From JAOUEA01 sp963825685 (GTDB lineage: Bacteria; Actinomycetota; UBA4738; HRBIN12), in NCBI GenBank assembly GCA_963825685.1, contig CAWGUD010000027.1:62001-126000 (forward strand): a DNA stretch of 64,000 nt, in the 5' to 3' direction. A model generated the notes under the pieces. The model made no database searches and was not told the DNA's origin. It saw only the letters and a list, made by a program, of their open reading frames with translations. Position 1 is the stretch's first letter. Each line of letters begins with the position of its first letter. Shown piece by piece: positions 30,917-40,004 of this stretch. The position numbers and the translations under genes are program-made.

Positions 30917-31279
30917 ATGCGTGCACGGCCCGCACTCGTGGCGGTCAAGAGCATCCACACGCTGGCCTGGTTCTCGATCGAGGCCTGCGTCGTGTACCTG
31001 CTGTTCGCGGGGTTCGCGGGTCGCACCGACCGGCGAGCCGCGGTCGCTGCGGCGGTGGTGGGCGGCGAGAGCCTGCTGTTCGCGGCGAACGGCTTCCGCT
31101 GCCCCCTGACCGACGTCGCCGAGTCGCTGGGCGCGGAAGACGGCTCGGTGACCGACATCTTCCTGCCGCGGTGGTTCGCCCACAACCTGCCCGCGATCCA
31201 CGTGCCGCTCCTGCTGCTGATGGCCTACCTGCACGGCAGGAACCTCCGCAGACGACATCTGGCGATCGTCGAAGGGTAA
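30917..31279 (+). CDS. Small membrane protein, unknown
   Basis: 120 residues with three predicted membrane helices (LAWFSIEACVVYLLFAGFAG, AAVAAAVVGGESLLFAAN and PAIHVPLLLLMAYL). The central segment GFRCPLTDVAESLGAEDGSV looks like a conserved loop, but I cannot name the family. ATG at 30917 has a GGGGGGAG site upstream and is divergent from the J-domain gene. Confidence 0.65.
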   Translation: MRARPALVAVKSIHTLAWFSIEACVVYLLFAGFAGRTDRRAAVAAAVVGGESLLFAANGFRCPLTDVAESLGAEDGSVTDIFLPRWFAHNLPAIHVPLLLLMAYLHGRNLRRRHLAIVEG

Positions 31280-31393
31280 CGAGAGGGAACCGAGCATCTG
31301 CCCCTCATCGCCTCGAGAGACAGCACGCTCGCCCACGACGATGCGACGTTCCGACCTCCGGATAAGTGACGCTCTGGCTGGCAAACTCCCTCT

Positions 31394-31900
31394 GTGGCTC
31401 GGCTTGTATCGACGAAAAGGGTCATCCCGCGCTCATACCGCGAGGCGATGCTGTCGCTTGGGGCGCCAGACGAGATCCTGGCATCCGATCACGCGGTCCC
31501 GCCGCCCGAGTACTACGACGAGCCTGTCACTCGCAGTCGGGAGACGTTTGACGCAATCAGAAGAGCCGCGGCGGAACTGGGGCTAGAGCTCGGAAGGCCT
31601 GCGTTCGAACATCCCAACGCATTCAAGGTGACCTTTGCCGGGTTCGCATGGGGGGATGAGGTAAGTCGCTTGATCGAGAAGAACCTCGCTTCGATTCCGC
31701 CTGATCCACACGGCCTGGGAGAAGGCGCGTGGCCGCTGGGGTTCGCGGTGTGGAGGGACTCTGAGAGAGCCACGTTCATAGTGGTATTCAGCGACTGGGA
31801 TAGCATCACCGCCCGGGACATCCTCGCTTGGGGGCCGGAAGCCGAGCGCTACTTAGCGACGATCGAGAAGGCCCTCGATGACGATCGTCTCTGGGAGTAA
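31394..31900 (+). CDS. Unknown soluble protein in a foreign-looking islet
   Basis: Up to 168 residues from a GTG at 31394; an ATG at 31448 is an alternative, and neither has a clear ribosome site. The protein is mixed alpha/beta with two YYDEP/EVSRLIEKNL-type amphipathic segments. No family is recognised. Codon use differs from neighbours: it uses CTA, GCA, ATA and a TTA leucine codon (31853-31855), all avoided in high-GC actinobacteria. This suggests recent transfer together with the next two genes. Confidence 0.55.
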   Translation: MARLVSTKRVIPRSYREAMLSLGAPDEILASDHAVPPPEYYDEPVTRSRETFDAIRRAAAELGLELGRPAFEHPNAFKVTFAGFAWGDEVSRLIEKNLASIPPDPHGLGEGAWPLGFAVWRDSERATFIVVFSDWDSITARDILAWGPEAERYLATIEKALDDDRLWE

Positions 31901-31978
31901 CTCAAGCGACACTCCGGAACGCTATGGCACACGGACGTTCCGTCCCGCGAATGGGCACCCGGCGGCTAGGGTCGACGA

Positions 31979-32284
31979 ATGCACCCAGTCTGCAGTTTCT
32001 GCGGTGAACGGCCGGTCGCTGCGTGGTTCGAAGGACCGCGTTTCCGCAACGCCGTCGACTCAGCCGACAAGGTGCGGGCTGAGGAAGCGTGGCTCGCCTG
32101 CGAGATGTGTCTTGCTCTGGTCGAAGCAGACGATCGCGAGGGGCTGGTCGGGCGGGGTATGGAGCGACTGCGCCGGAAGGACGCGCAGTTAGGGCGGGAG
32201 AGGCCGCTGAGTGATGAGGCTTGGATGCGACGCTCGACGCGAGACGATCTGGAGAAGCAGTTCTGGAGACCGCGCCAAGGCTGA
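31979..32284 (+). CDS. Small protein with paired CxxC motifs
   Basis: 101 residues. Two cysteine pairs, CSFC at residues 5-8 and CEMC about 35 residues later, look like a zinc ribbon (MHPVCSFCGERPVAAWFEG ... WLACEMCLALVE). The C-terminal half is charged and helical. Function is unknown, but zinc-ribbon proteins of this size often bind nucleic acid. It shares the atypical codon use of the islet, is on the same strand as its neighbours, and ends about 90 bases before the acetyltransferase. Confidence 0.55.
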   Translation: MHPVCSFCGERPVAAWFEGPRFRNAVDSADKVRAEEAWLACEMCLALVEADDREGLVGRGMERLRRKDAQLGRERPLSDEAWMRRSTRDDLEKQFWRPRQG

Positions 32285-32372
32285 GGCCGGCAACCCTCTG
32301 GGTACATTCCCGCACCCTCGGGCGCCTCAGCGTGTCTACTCCGCCCGGACGCCCCCGTGCAAGACTGCAGCC

Positions 32373-33287
32373 GTGACCTTGATTCGCCTGATTGAGGAGA
32401 AGGATGCATCCGCCGTGGTTGCATTGTCCCTGCGCGCCTGGGAGCCAGTACATGCTTCCCTCCGAGAGGTGATGGGTGACGATCTCTTCGACCTTCGACA
32501 CAAGCCAGACTGGCGAACGCGGCAGCAGCGTGACGTGGAATCTGTACTCGGCGGCGACAGCAACACCGTCTGGGTTGCCGAGGAGGATGGAGTCGTCGTC
32601 GGATTCGCGGCTGCGACGATTCACCGCGACGATGACATGGGGGAGATCCTGATGTTGGCCGTCGATCCACCGAGCCAGAACAAGGGCATCGGGACCAGGC
32701 TGACGCAGTCCGCCACCGACTGGATCCGCGAGTCGGGGATGCCAGTTGCCTTCATCTCGACTGGCGGCGATAACACCGGACATGACGCGGCCCGCGCTGC
32801 ATACGACAAGGCGGGATACCGTCGGCTCCCGAGGGCATCCTATCGGCTTGCAGCGTGGCGTGAGCGCATGACGGTTCGCCGCGTCGTCGTCGATCACGTG
32901 CTCTTCGTCGTGGCAGACGTGGACGCGAGCCGGAGGCTCTACACAGCCGCCCTCGCCCCGCTCGGCTATGGGGAACTCTTCGTGCAAGAGGACTGTGTCT
33001 CCTACGGGCCCGACGATCTCGACGACTTCACCATCTGCCGCGGGGAGCCCGTGACCACGGCGGCGCACATCGCGTTCTCCGCCGAGGGTCGGGACGCCGT
33101 GGATGCATTCTTCGAGGCCGCCGTCGCGAACGGCGCGACCGTCCGAGGCGAGCCCGGGGTCTGGACGCAGTACTCCGAGCGCTACTACGGGGCGTTCGTC
33201 AGCGACCTGCACCAGAACAACGTCGAGGCCGTGTGGCATGCGCCCGAGCCGGTCGTCGACGCGCCCCGCCGCGCCGGCGTTCCCTGA
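32373..33287 (+). CDS. GNAT acetyltransferase joined in frame to a VOC/glyoxalase domain
   Basis: One open frame of 304 codons from a GTG at 32373. The first 165 residues are a GNAT acetyltransferase (VWVAEEDGVVVGFAAATIH, MLAVDPPSQNKGIGTRL with the acetyl-CoA loop, then ARAAYDKAGYRRLP). From about residue 166 a VOC domain follows (VDHVLFVVADVDASRRLYTA then FFEAAVANGATVRGEPGVW, ending NNVEAVWH). An ATG at 32869 could start the VOC domain alone. Composition changes near 32860 from the islet type to the native type, so the join may be a recombination junction instead of a designed fusion. Confidence 0.7.
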   Translation: MTLIRLIEEKDASAVVALSLRAWEPVHASLREVMGDDLFDLRHKPDWRTRQQRDVESVLGGDSNTVWVAEEDGVVVGFAAATIHRDDDMGEILMLAVDPPSQNKGIGTRLTQSATDWIRESGMPVAFISTGGDNTGHDAARAAYDKAGYRRLPRASYRLAAWRERMTVRRVVVDHVLFVVADVDASRRLYTAALAPLGYGELFVQEDCVSYGPDDLDDFTICRGEPVTTAAHIAFSAEGRDAVDAFFEAAVANGATVRGEPGVWTQYSERYYGAFVSDLHQNNVEAVWHAPEPVVDAPRRAGVP

Positions 33288-33303
33288 TCCGTCGGACGGC
33301 ACG

Positions 33304-33898
33304 TCAGCGTGGCAGCGGGTTCGGGCCGGTGGCGGTGACCAGCCGCTGTGGCACCCAGTCGTCGACGTGGGTGAAGCCCTCGAAGGGCCCTTCCTCGTCC
33401 TCGACGACGTCGAAGAAGGAGCGCCGGTAGAACTTCACGTGGGTGAAGTCCTCGAACAGCACGTAGACGGGGTCGACGTCGGCACTCTGGAACTGCTGTC
33501 CCGTCAGCACGGCTCGATGCACTCGCGAGAACTCGTCGAACTCCGCACCGACGACGACGCCGAGGTGCTCGAGGCCCATGCGATAGACGCGCTGGTGCAC
33601 GGGCGGGATGAGCTCGATGCGCGAGCACTGGTGTGCCGTCGAGCACCTCGAGCGGCTCGGCGAGCACGATCAACGAGATCGGACGCCCGTTCCAGACGTT
33701 CTCGCGGTTCGATCGCGCATGGCGCTCGAGCAGCGTGCGCTGGTGGACGTACAGGTCCCAGTCGGCGACGCGGACGCACAGGTGGCTGAGCGGATACGGC
33801 GCGATGTCGATGCCGCGGACGAGGAGACGGTCGCGCTGCATCGCCGCGAAGGCTCGATAGTCCCCGATGATCTCGGCGATCGGATCCAGCGTGGCCAC
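33304..33898 (-). CDS. YecM-like VOC-fold protein, one frameshift
   Basis: About 197 codons. GTG at 33898 has AGGAGGTG just upstream. The N-terminal part contains YPLSHLCVRVADWDLYVHQR and WNGRPISLIVLAEPLEVLDG. An extra C near 33626 breaks the frame; afterwards IELIPPVHQRVYRMGLEHLG and FEDFTHVKFYRRSFFDVVED follow. These blocks resemble the YecM family, a VOC-fold protein of unknown chemistry with conserved His and Glu in the metal-site positions. It is divergent from the nucleoside-kinase-like gene. Confidence 0.65.
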
Positions 33899-33958
33899 GT
33901 GGCACCTCCTTCGCCGTCGTCGGACATGCACGGCCGACCACTCGGTAGGGTCGTCCCG

Positions 33959-34463
33959 ATGTCGAGGGTCATGGTGACTGGGATGTCGGGAACCGGCAAG
34001 TCGTCGGCGCTCGCCGAGCTCGGCCGACGCGGCTATCGCGTCGTCGACACCGATGATCCGGGCTGGCGCGAGTATCGCGAAGACGTCGAGCCCTCCGACG
34101 AGTTGCATCGCGGGGAGTGGCTCTGGGTCGAGGAGAAGATCGACCGCCCTGCTGGACTCCGACGATGGTCGCTCGCTCTTCGTGCAGGGGTGCGTGAGGA
34201 ACCAGTCGAAGTTCTACGACCGGTTCGACGCGGTCGTCCTGCTCAGCGCGCCTGCTGAGGTCATCCTCGACCGGATCGCGCGCAGAACGACGAACGACTA
34301 CGGGAAGACTCCGCTGGAACGAGCGATGATCCTGGATGACCTCGCCAAGGTCGAGCCGCTCCTCAGGCAGGGCTGCACGCATGAGCTGGATGCCAGCCGA
34401 CCGCTCGACGAGGTCGTCGCCGACCTGGTCGCGATCGAGTCACGCCCGATGACGACGTTCTAG
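33959..34463 (+). CDS. Small P-loop kinase/ATPase, one frameshift
   Basis: About 167 codons. The P-loop VMVTGMSGTGKSSALAELG is at the N-terminus, followed by VVDTDDPGW. An extra C near 34148 breaks the frame; the second half is LLDSDDGRSLFVQGCVRNQS and VVLLSAPAEVILDRIARRT, with arginines typical of a kinase lid. This matches small nucleoside or shikimate-kinase-like P-loop proteins of unknown substrate. The DHFR-like gene follows after 21 bases on the same strand. Confidence 0.7.
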
Positions 34464-34484
34464 AGGCACGAAAGGAGCTGCACG

Positions 34485-35085
34485 ATGACCAAGGTGATCG
34501 CTCTCATGTCGATGTCGCTCGACGGGTTCGTCGCCGACACGAACGACGGGGTCGACGAAGTGTTCGACTGGTACTTCTCGGGCGACGTCGAGGTCGCCAC
34601 AGCGAGCGAGACCATGGGCATGACGTTCCACGTCTCGCAGCCGAGCGCGGAGCACCTGAGGAGCTTGCAGGCTGAGGTCGGCGCCATGCTCACCGGTCGG
34701 CGCACGTTCGAGGTCGCCGACGGCTGGGGCGGCCAGCACCCGTGGGACGTGCCCGCCTTCGTCGTCACCCACCACGTGCCCGACGGCTGGCCACGGCCCG
34801 GCTCGACCGTCCAGTTCGTCACCGACGGCATCGAGAGCGCCGTTGCTCGAGCGAGGTCGGCTGCCGGCCCGAAGTCCGTGGGAGTGCACGGCGCCGACAC
34901 GATCCAGCAGTGCCTGAACGCCGGGCTGCTCGACGAGATCCACATCGACCTGGCTGCCGTGTTGCTCGGCTGCAGGAGTGCGGCTGTTCGACCACCTCGC
35001 GGACACACCGGTCGTCCTCGGGGATCCGACGGTCGTCACCGGAGTCGGTGTCACGCATCTGCGCTATCCCGTGCACACGTCGTAG
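34485..35085 (+). CDS. Dihydrofolate reductase-like (RibD C-terminal) protein, one frameshift
   Basis: About 199 codons. Starts MTKVIALMSMSLDGFVADTN, the hallmark of RibD-C/DHFR-like proteins, with a GAAAGGAG site upstream. The NADPH-binding block is MLTGRRTFEVADGWGG and the C-terminal segment is LLDEIHIDLAAVLLG. The frame shifts near 34970; the remainder, GVRLFDHLADTPVVLGDPTV then THLRYPVHTS, ends at a TAG at 35083. The family reduces diverse pterin- or flavin-like substrates; the true one is unknown. Confidence 0.8.
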
Positions 35086-35183
35086 GCCACCGGCCCCCAC
35101 CTCGCGTCGGACGACATCCCCCGAGCACTCGCGCATCACGGAGTGCGTTCCCGCGGTACTAGGCTTCTGCGGGGAGGGCTTCC

Positions 35184-35617
35184 ATGCATGACGATCGACG
35201 GGTCGCGAGCCTCACGGTCTGGATGGTGCGCATCGTGGGGCTCGGGATCGCGGTGGCGCTGTTGTGGTGGAGCAGTCGGCTGGAGCGCGAATTCCAGGGG
35301 CGGGAACGCGGTCGAGTCTCTCGATCGACTGGGGCGTGTACTGGCTGATCCAGGCGGTGTACGTCGTCACCGGGATGGCGTTCGCGGTGGCGGTCAGGTT
35401 CCCGTTCCCGAGCTCACGGTTCGGGTGGGGGCGCCTCCTGATCGCCGGGATCGTCATCCTTCCCGTCGTACAGCTCTGGTTCGCCTTCGGGGTGACGTCT
35501 GGTCCGGAGTTCCTCGACCGGGGCTACTGGTTCCACGAGATCTCGTGGGCGGTCTGGTCGATCCTGGCCGGCGTGGCGATCGGGGCGGGGTTCGGGGCGC
35601 GACAGCCCGCCCGGTAG
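35184..35617 (+). CDS. Small multi-span membrane protein, one frameshift
   Basis: About 144 codons from an ATG at 35184 with GGGGAGGG upstream. The first helix is MVRIVGLGIAVALLWW. The frame shifts near 35315, after which three more helices follow (VYWLIQAVYVVTGMAFAVAV, LLIAGIVILPVVQLWFAFG, ISWAVWSILAGVAIGAGFG). No family is recognised. It precedes the DinB gene on the same strand. Confidence 0.6.
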
Positions 35618-35656
35618 CACCGAGGAACCGATGAAGGCGACTATCCTCGGCGCATC

Positions 35657-36166
35657 GTGAGTCGTTCGCTCCTCGACGCCGCCTTCGCGCACCATGCCTG
35701 GGCGTCGCTGCGGTTGATCGATGCGTGTCTCACGCTCACCCCCGAACAACTGGATACGACCGTTCCCGGGACGTACGGATCGATCCTGGACACGATGCGC
35801 CATCTCGTCGGCGGCGACTCCTACTACCTGTCCCACATGACGGGCGATCCCGCTCGAGATATCGACACGGAACACCTCGACCTCCAGGAGCTGAGAGCCG
35901 TGATGGAGGCCGACGAACGGGTGTGGATCGAGCTGCTCGCCGCCGATCCGGACGCCGACGCCGTGATCAAGGACGTCGACGATGGCGGTTGGGAGCGGGA
36001 CGCCGCGCTCGACGTCCGGCTCGCCCAGGCCCTGCACCACGGAACCGACCATCGAAGTCAGATCTGCACCGCGCTCACGTCGATCGGCATCGAGCCGCCG
36101 GTCATCGACGTCTGGGGCTTCGGCGCCGAGACGGGCCGCGTGGTCGAACGTCCGCCCTCGACCTAG
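35657..36166 (+). CDS. DinB-family metal-binding protein
   Basis: 169 residues, a four-helix DinB/YfiT-like fold. The three expected metal histidines are in MRHLVGGDSYYLSHM and ALHHGTDHRSQI. GTG start at 35657. Members of this family are thiol-dependent transferases (mycothiol or bacillithiol) or uncharacterised. Mycothiol use would suit an actinobacterium, but this is inference. Confidence 0.8.
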   Translation: MSRSLLDAAFAHHAWASLRLIDACLTLTPEQLDTTVPGTYGSILDTMRHLVGGDSYYLSHMTGDPARDIDTEHLDLQELRAVMEADERVWIELLAADPDADAVIKDVDDGGWERDAALDVRLAQALHHGTDHRSQICTALTSIGIEPPVIDVWGFGAETGRVVERPPST

Positions 36167-36181
36167 CCGCGGCGACGTCGC

Positions 36182-36844
36182 TCAGTCGGGCACGAGACGG
36201 TCGAGCGTCGGTGGCAGTTCGCTGAGGTCGGGAAGCGTCGCCGACCGCGGCACCATGCTGGTCTCGTCGAGACGGTCGATCCACACCGCGGGCAGCCCGA
36301 GCTTCGCGCACGGCTCGATGTCGTGGAACAACGACGCCGCGACGTGCACGTGGCGCGTGCGCTCGGCGTCGGTGCGGCGGAAGAACGTCTCCCAGTGGCC
36401 GAACGCCGGCTTGTACGAGCCGATGTCGCTCGCGACGACCCGCTCGTCGATCTCGACGCCGATCGAGGCGATCGACGCCTCGAGCAGGTCGGCGTCGGTG
36501 TTCGAGAGGATCGCGAGCTTCCACCCGCGATCACGGAGCTCGGAGAGCGCGCCCGGTACCTCGGGGAAGACCCGCCACGACGGCAAGGCCTCGGCGAGCG
36601 CATGCGTCTCCCCCTCGGGCACCGTGAGACCGAGCTCCTCGGCGACCTGGGCCATCGTCTCGGCCATGACCTCGCGGTAGGGGATGCCGCGGCCCTCCTG
36701 CACCCCGGGCTCCAGGCGCATGTACGCCGCGAGCAGCGCGTCGCCGTCGGCCTCGGGCCACACGCGCTGCAACGTCTCGCGCACGCCGCCCGGCCAGTCC
36801 ACGAGGGTTCCGTAGCAGTCGAAGGTGGCCCACCGCTCGCTCAT
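36182..36844 (-). CDS. HAD-superfamily hydrolase, haloacid dehalogenase type II-like
   Basis: 220 residues. Nucleophile Asp 9 in TFDCYGTLVDW, motif II Ser/Thr in LAILSNTD, motif III Lys in SYKPAFGHWETF, and the acidic motif IV in VAASLFHDIEPCAKLG. The DCYGTLVDW form is typical of 2-haloacid dehalogenase-like enzymes, although many members are phosphatases. It lies between the DinB gene (convergent) and ftsH. Confidence 0.85.
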   Translation of the reverse strand: MSERWATFDCYGTLVDWPGGVRETLQRVWPEADGDALLAAYMRLEPGVQEGRGIPYREVMAETMAQVAEELGLTVPEGETHALAEALPSWRVFPEVPGALSELRDRGWKLAILSNTDADLLEASIASIGVEIDERVVASDIGSYKPAFGHWETFFRRTDAERTRHVHVAASLFHDIEPCAKLGLPAVWIDRLDETSMVPRSATLPDLSELPPTLDRLVPD

Positions 36845-36887
36845 GCGGGGCAGTGTACGCAGGCGTTCGGACCGCCCGCGACGCGCA

Positions 36888-36902
36888 CCCGCGCAACGCG
36901 GG
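36888..36902 (-). terminator. Hairpin after ftsH
   Basis: Perfect 6-bp stem CCCGCG/CGCGGG with loop CAA, two bases past the ftsH stop codon and before the HAD gene on the same strand. It is short and lacks a U-run, so support is modest. Confidence 0.4.
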
Positions 36903-36904
36903 AG

Positions 36905-38869
36905 TCAGGCGGGCGAGAGGCCGGGCCCGCCCAGCTTCGGGCGGAGCGTGCCCGGCGTCGAAGGCGCGTCGTCGGACTCGCGCTTGGCCTGGCGCGAGAC
37001 GGCGAGCCCGGCCGAACGTTCCTCGTGGGCGCGCGGCTCACGGCGCTCGACGTCGGCGAAGAACGCCTCGACGTCCTCGCGATCCATCGTCTCGATCTGG
37101 AGCAGGCGGGCGGCGAGCGCGTCGAGCTTCTCGCGGTTCGTGGTCAAGATGTCGAGCGCCACGTCGTGGGCCTCGTCGATCAGCTCGCGCACCTCGTGGT
37201 CGATCTCGAACGCGACCGCGTCGGAGTAGTCGGGCGTCGAGCCCCAGTCGCGGCCGAGGAAGACCTCGCCCTGCTTCTGGCCGAGCGTGCGCGGTCCGAT
37301 CGAGTCGCTCATGCCGTACTCGGTGACCATCTGGCGGGCGATCTTCGTCGCGCGTTCGATGTCGTTGCCGGCGCCGGTGGTCACGTCGCCGGCGACGATC
37401 TCCTCGGCGACGCGCCCGCCCATCAGCATCGCGAGCTCGTCGCGCAGCTGCTCGCGCGTCATGAGGAACCGGTCCTGCTCGGGCAGCGTGAGCGTGTACC
37501 CGAGGGCGCGACCCCGCGGGATCACGGTGATCTTGTGCACCTCGTCGGTGTTGGGCAACACGTGCGCGACCATCGCGTGCCCACCCTCGTGGTAGGCGAT
37601 CAGGCGACGCTCCTCCTCGTCCATGACCCGGCTCTTGCGCTCGGGGCCGGCCATCACGCGGTCGACGGCCTCCTCGATCTCCTTCATCGAGATCGCCTTC
37701 ATGTTGCGACGGGCCGCGAGCAGCGCGGCCTCGTTGATCGCGTTCGCGAGGTCGGCGCCCGTGAATCCGGGGGTGCGACGGGCGAGCACCTCGAGATCGA
37801 CCGTGGGGTCGAACGGCTTGCCTCGAGCGTGCACCCGCAGGATCGCCTTGCGGCCCTCGAGGTCGGGCCGGTCGATCACGACCTGACGGTCGAACCGGCC
37901 GGGTCGCAGCAGCGCCGGGTCGAGGATGTCGGGCCGGTTCGTGGCGGCCATCAGGATCACCGTGGTCCGCTGATCGAAGCCGTCCATCTCGACCAGCAGC
38001 TGGTTCAACGTCTGCTCTCGCTCGTCGTGCCCGCCGCCGAGGCCGGCGCCCCGCTGACGCCCCACGGCGTCGATCTCGTCGATGAACACGATCGCCGGGG
38101 CGCTCGCCTTCGCCTGCTCGAACAGGTCCCGCACGCGCGCCGCGCCGACGCCCACGAACATCTCCACGAAGTCCGAGCCCGAGATCGTGAAGAACGGCAC
38201 CCCGGCCTCGCCGGCGACCGCGCGCGCCAACAGCGTCTTGCCGGTGCCGGGCGGGCCGAAGAGCAGCACCCCTCGGGGGATCTTCGCCCCCATCGCCTGG
38301 AACTTCGCCGGGTTCTGCAGGAAGTCCTTGACCTCCTGCAGCTCCTCGATCGCCTCGTCGACGCCGGCCACGTCGCCGAACGTGGTCTTCGGCTGGTCCT
38401 TGGCGACGGTCTTGTGCTTGCTGCGCCCGAACTGCATCACGCGGCCGCCGCCCCCTTGGGACCGGTTCAACACGAACAGCAGGATGCCGCCGATCAGCAG
38501 TACGGGCAGGATCACGGTGATCAACGTGCCCAGCAAGGCGTTCGGCTTCTGCGGATCGACCTCGGTCGGGACGCCGGCTTCCTTCAGCAACGCGGCGAGA
38601 TCGTCGGCATACTCGGTCGGGTACGTGGTGCGGTATCCGGTGCCGTCGGTGAGCTCACCGGTGACCGACTGCTCGCCGTCATGGATCACCGCGTCGGCGA
38701 CCCGGCCGCGCTCGACCTCGGTCTCGAACTGGGTCAGGCCGATCTGGTTGCCCGCGGGCCCGCGGCCCATGAAGGAGATGACGAGGAGGAAGACGAGCGT
38801 GCCCACCACGATCCAGAGCGTGGGCGTGCGGGCGATCTTCTTCAGCGGCGGCTCGGGTTGCTGGCTCAG
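36905..38869 (-). CDS. ftsH: ATP-dependent zinc metalloprotease FtsH
   Basis: Membrane-bound AAA+ protease. Two membrane helices (TLWIVVGTLVFLLVISF and ITVILPVLLIGGILLFVL) flank a periplasmic domain. The AAA domain has Walker A GPPGTGKT (about 205-212), Walker B IVFIDEIDAVG and the second region of homology NRPDILDPALLRPGRFD. The protease has HEGGH (about 427-431). The best start is a CTG at 38869: GAGGAG lies six bases upstream, and the extra 20 residues (LSQQPEPPLKKIARTPTLWI) give the usual cytoplasmic tail. A GTG at 38809 would begin inside the first helix. Intact. Confidence 0.95.
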   Translation of the reverse strand: MSQQPEPPLKKIARTPTLWIVVGTLVFLLVISFMGRGPAGNQIGLTQFETEVERGRVADAVIHDGEQSVTGELTDGTGYRTTYPTEYADDLAALLKEAGVPTEVDPQKPNALLGTLITVILPVLLIGGILLFVLNRSQGGGGRVMQFGRSKHKTVAKDQPKTTFGDVAGVDEAIEELQEVKDFLQNPAKFQAMGAKIPRGVLLFGPPGTGKTLLARAVAGEAGVPFFTISGSDFVEMFVGVGAARVRDLFEQAKASAPAIVFIDEIDAVGRQRGAGLGGGHDEREQTLNQLLVEMDGFDQRTTVILMAATNRPDILDPALLRPGRFDRQVVIDRPDLEGRKAILRVHARGKPFDPTVDLEVLARRTPGFTGADLANAINEAALLAARRNMKAISMKEIEEAVDRVMAGPERKSRVMDEEERRLIAYHEGGHAMVAHVLPNTDEVHKITVIPRGRALGYTLTLPEQDRFLMTREQLRDELAMLMGGRVAEEIVAGDVTTGAGNDIERATKIARQMVTEYGMSDSIGPRTLGQKQGEVFLGRDWGSTPDYSDAVAFEIDHEVRELIDEAHDVALDILTTNREKLDALAARLLQIETMDREDVEAFFADVERREPRAHEERSAGLAVSRQAKRESDDAPSTPGTLRPKLGGPGLSPA

Positions 38870-38980
38870 CGTGCGCTCCTCGTGGGGGAAGTCACGTCAG
38901 GGCCCGCGTCGGCGCGGTCGGGCCCCGTTCGGCCGATGGTAGCACCGGCTTCCGACGAGGAGGACCCCCGCTTCCCGTGG

Positions 38981-39364
38981 TCAGCGGATGCCCGTATCGA
39001 CGACCAGCGTGACCTCGGTGAAGGTATCGACATCGACCACGACCGCCTCGGGCGAGGCGTTCGGGGGTCGCCCCCCGGTGACCGCGAGCACCTCGTAGGA
39101 CCCGGGCTCGAGATCGATCGTGAAGCCTCCATGAGCGTCGGTCTCGACCTCGCCCACCGTGTCGCCGTCGGGGGTCGTCACCCTGACGGTGCCGCTCCAC
39201 GGACGATCGGGACACGGCGAGCCCTGCACGACGACGGGGCACTGCGGGCCGGCCGTGACGACACCACGGACCCCTGACCGCGCCGACGGATCGTCCCCGC
39301 TCGAGACGCCCGAGCAGCCGGCGAGCGCCACGGCCAGGAGCGTCGGAACGAGCAGTCGTCGCAT
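38981..39364 (-). CDS. Lipoprotein with carboxypeptidase-regulatory-like domain
   Basis: 127 residues from an ATG at 39364. The signal MRRLLVPTLLAVALAGC has a clear lipobox (LAGC). The mature part has a CarboxypepD_reg-like beta-sandwich: WSGTVRVTTPDGDTVGEVET, DAHGGFTIDLEPGSYEVLAV, then VDVDTFTEVTLVVD. It is probably exposed on the outer face of the membrane. It sits between hpt and ftsH, which are usually neighbours, so it appears to be an insertion. Confidence 0.75.
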   Translation of the reverse strand: MRRLLVPTLLAVALAGCSGVSSGDDPSARSGVRGVVTAGPQCPVVVQGSPCPDRPWSGTVRVTTPDGDTVGEVETDAHGGFTIDLEPGSYEVLAVTGGRPPNASPEAVVVDVDTFTEVTLVVDTGIR

Positions 39365-39407
39365 GTCCCTGAGACGCGACGAGGGGGCCACGAGGTTCCC
39401 CGGTTCC

Positions 39408-40004
39408 TTACTCGCCGCCGTAGGCCTCCGGTCGCAGGGTCGCGACGTAGGGAAGGTTCCGGTAGCGCTCGGCGTAGTCGAGGCCGTAGCCGACCACGAA
39501 CTCCGGGGGGATCTCGAAGCCCACGTAGCGGAGGTCGAGCGGCACCTTCTGCAGTCCCGTCTTCCGCAGGAGCGCGGCCACCTCGAGGGACGCGGGCTTG
39601 CGGGCCGCGAGGTTCTTCAGCAGGTACTTCAGCGTCAGGCCGGAGTCCACGATGTCCTCGACGAGCAGCACGTCGACCCCGTCGAGGTCGTGGTCGAGGT
39701 CCTTCAGGATGCGCACGACGCCGCTGGTCTTCGTCGCGGCCCCGTACGACGAGACCGCCATGAAGTCGAACTCGAGCGGCAGCGCGATGTGGCGCGCGAG
39801 ATCGGCCATCACGACGAACGCGCCCTTGAGGACCCCGACGAGCAGCAGCGACCTGCCCGTGTAGTCCTTCGTGATCCGCTCGCCCATCGTCGCGAGGGCC
39901 GCCTCGATCTCCTCGGTGGAGATCAGGACCTTCTCGATATCGGGCTCGTAGGCGCTCACGGGAATCCGGAGTGTAGCGTCCGTCGCGTCGTGCGTGAGGC
40001 TCAC
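39408..40004 (-). CDS. hpt: Hypoxanthine phosphoribosyltransferase
   Basis: Purine salvage enzyme of 198 residues. The PRPP-binding loop is VLLVEDIVDSGLTLKYLLK, and LLVGVLKGAFVVMADLAR and FVVGYGLDYAERYRNLPYV are the other typical blocks. GTG at 40004 overlaps the tilS stop by four bases (GTGA); a GTG several codons later is an alternative. The tilS-hpt-ftsH order is widespread in bacteria. Confidence 0.94.
   Translation of the reverse strand: MSLTHDATDATLRIPVSAYEPDIEKVLISTEEIEAALATMGERITKDYTGRSLLLVGVLKGAFVVMADLARHIALPLEFDFMAVSSYGAATKTSGVVRILKDLDHDLDGVDVLLVEDIVDSGLTLKYLLKNLAARKPASLEVAALLRKTGLQKVPLDLRYVGFEIPPEFVVGYGLDYAERYRNLPYVATLRPEAYGGE

Noticed and set aside
30000..37000. Prophage or transposon in the accessory block
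   Set aside because: No integrase, transposase, terminal inverted repeats or target duplication could be seen; only composition differs in part of it.
36323..39277. 980-codon plus-strand frame over HAD and ftsH
   Set aside because: Antisense shadow of two well-supported genes; no motif or ribosome site.
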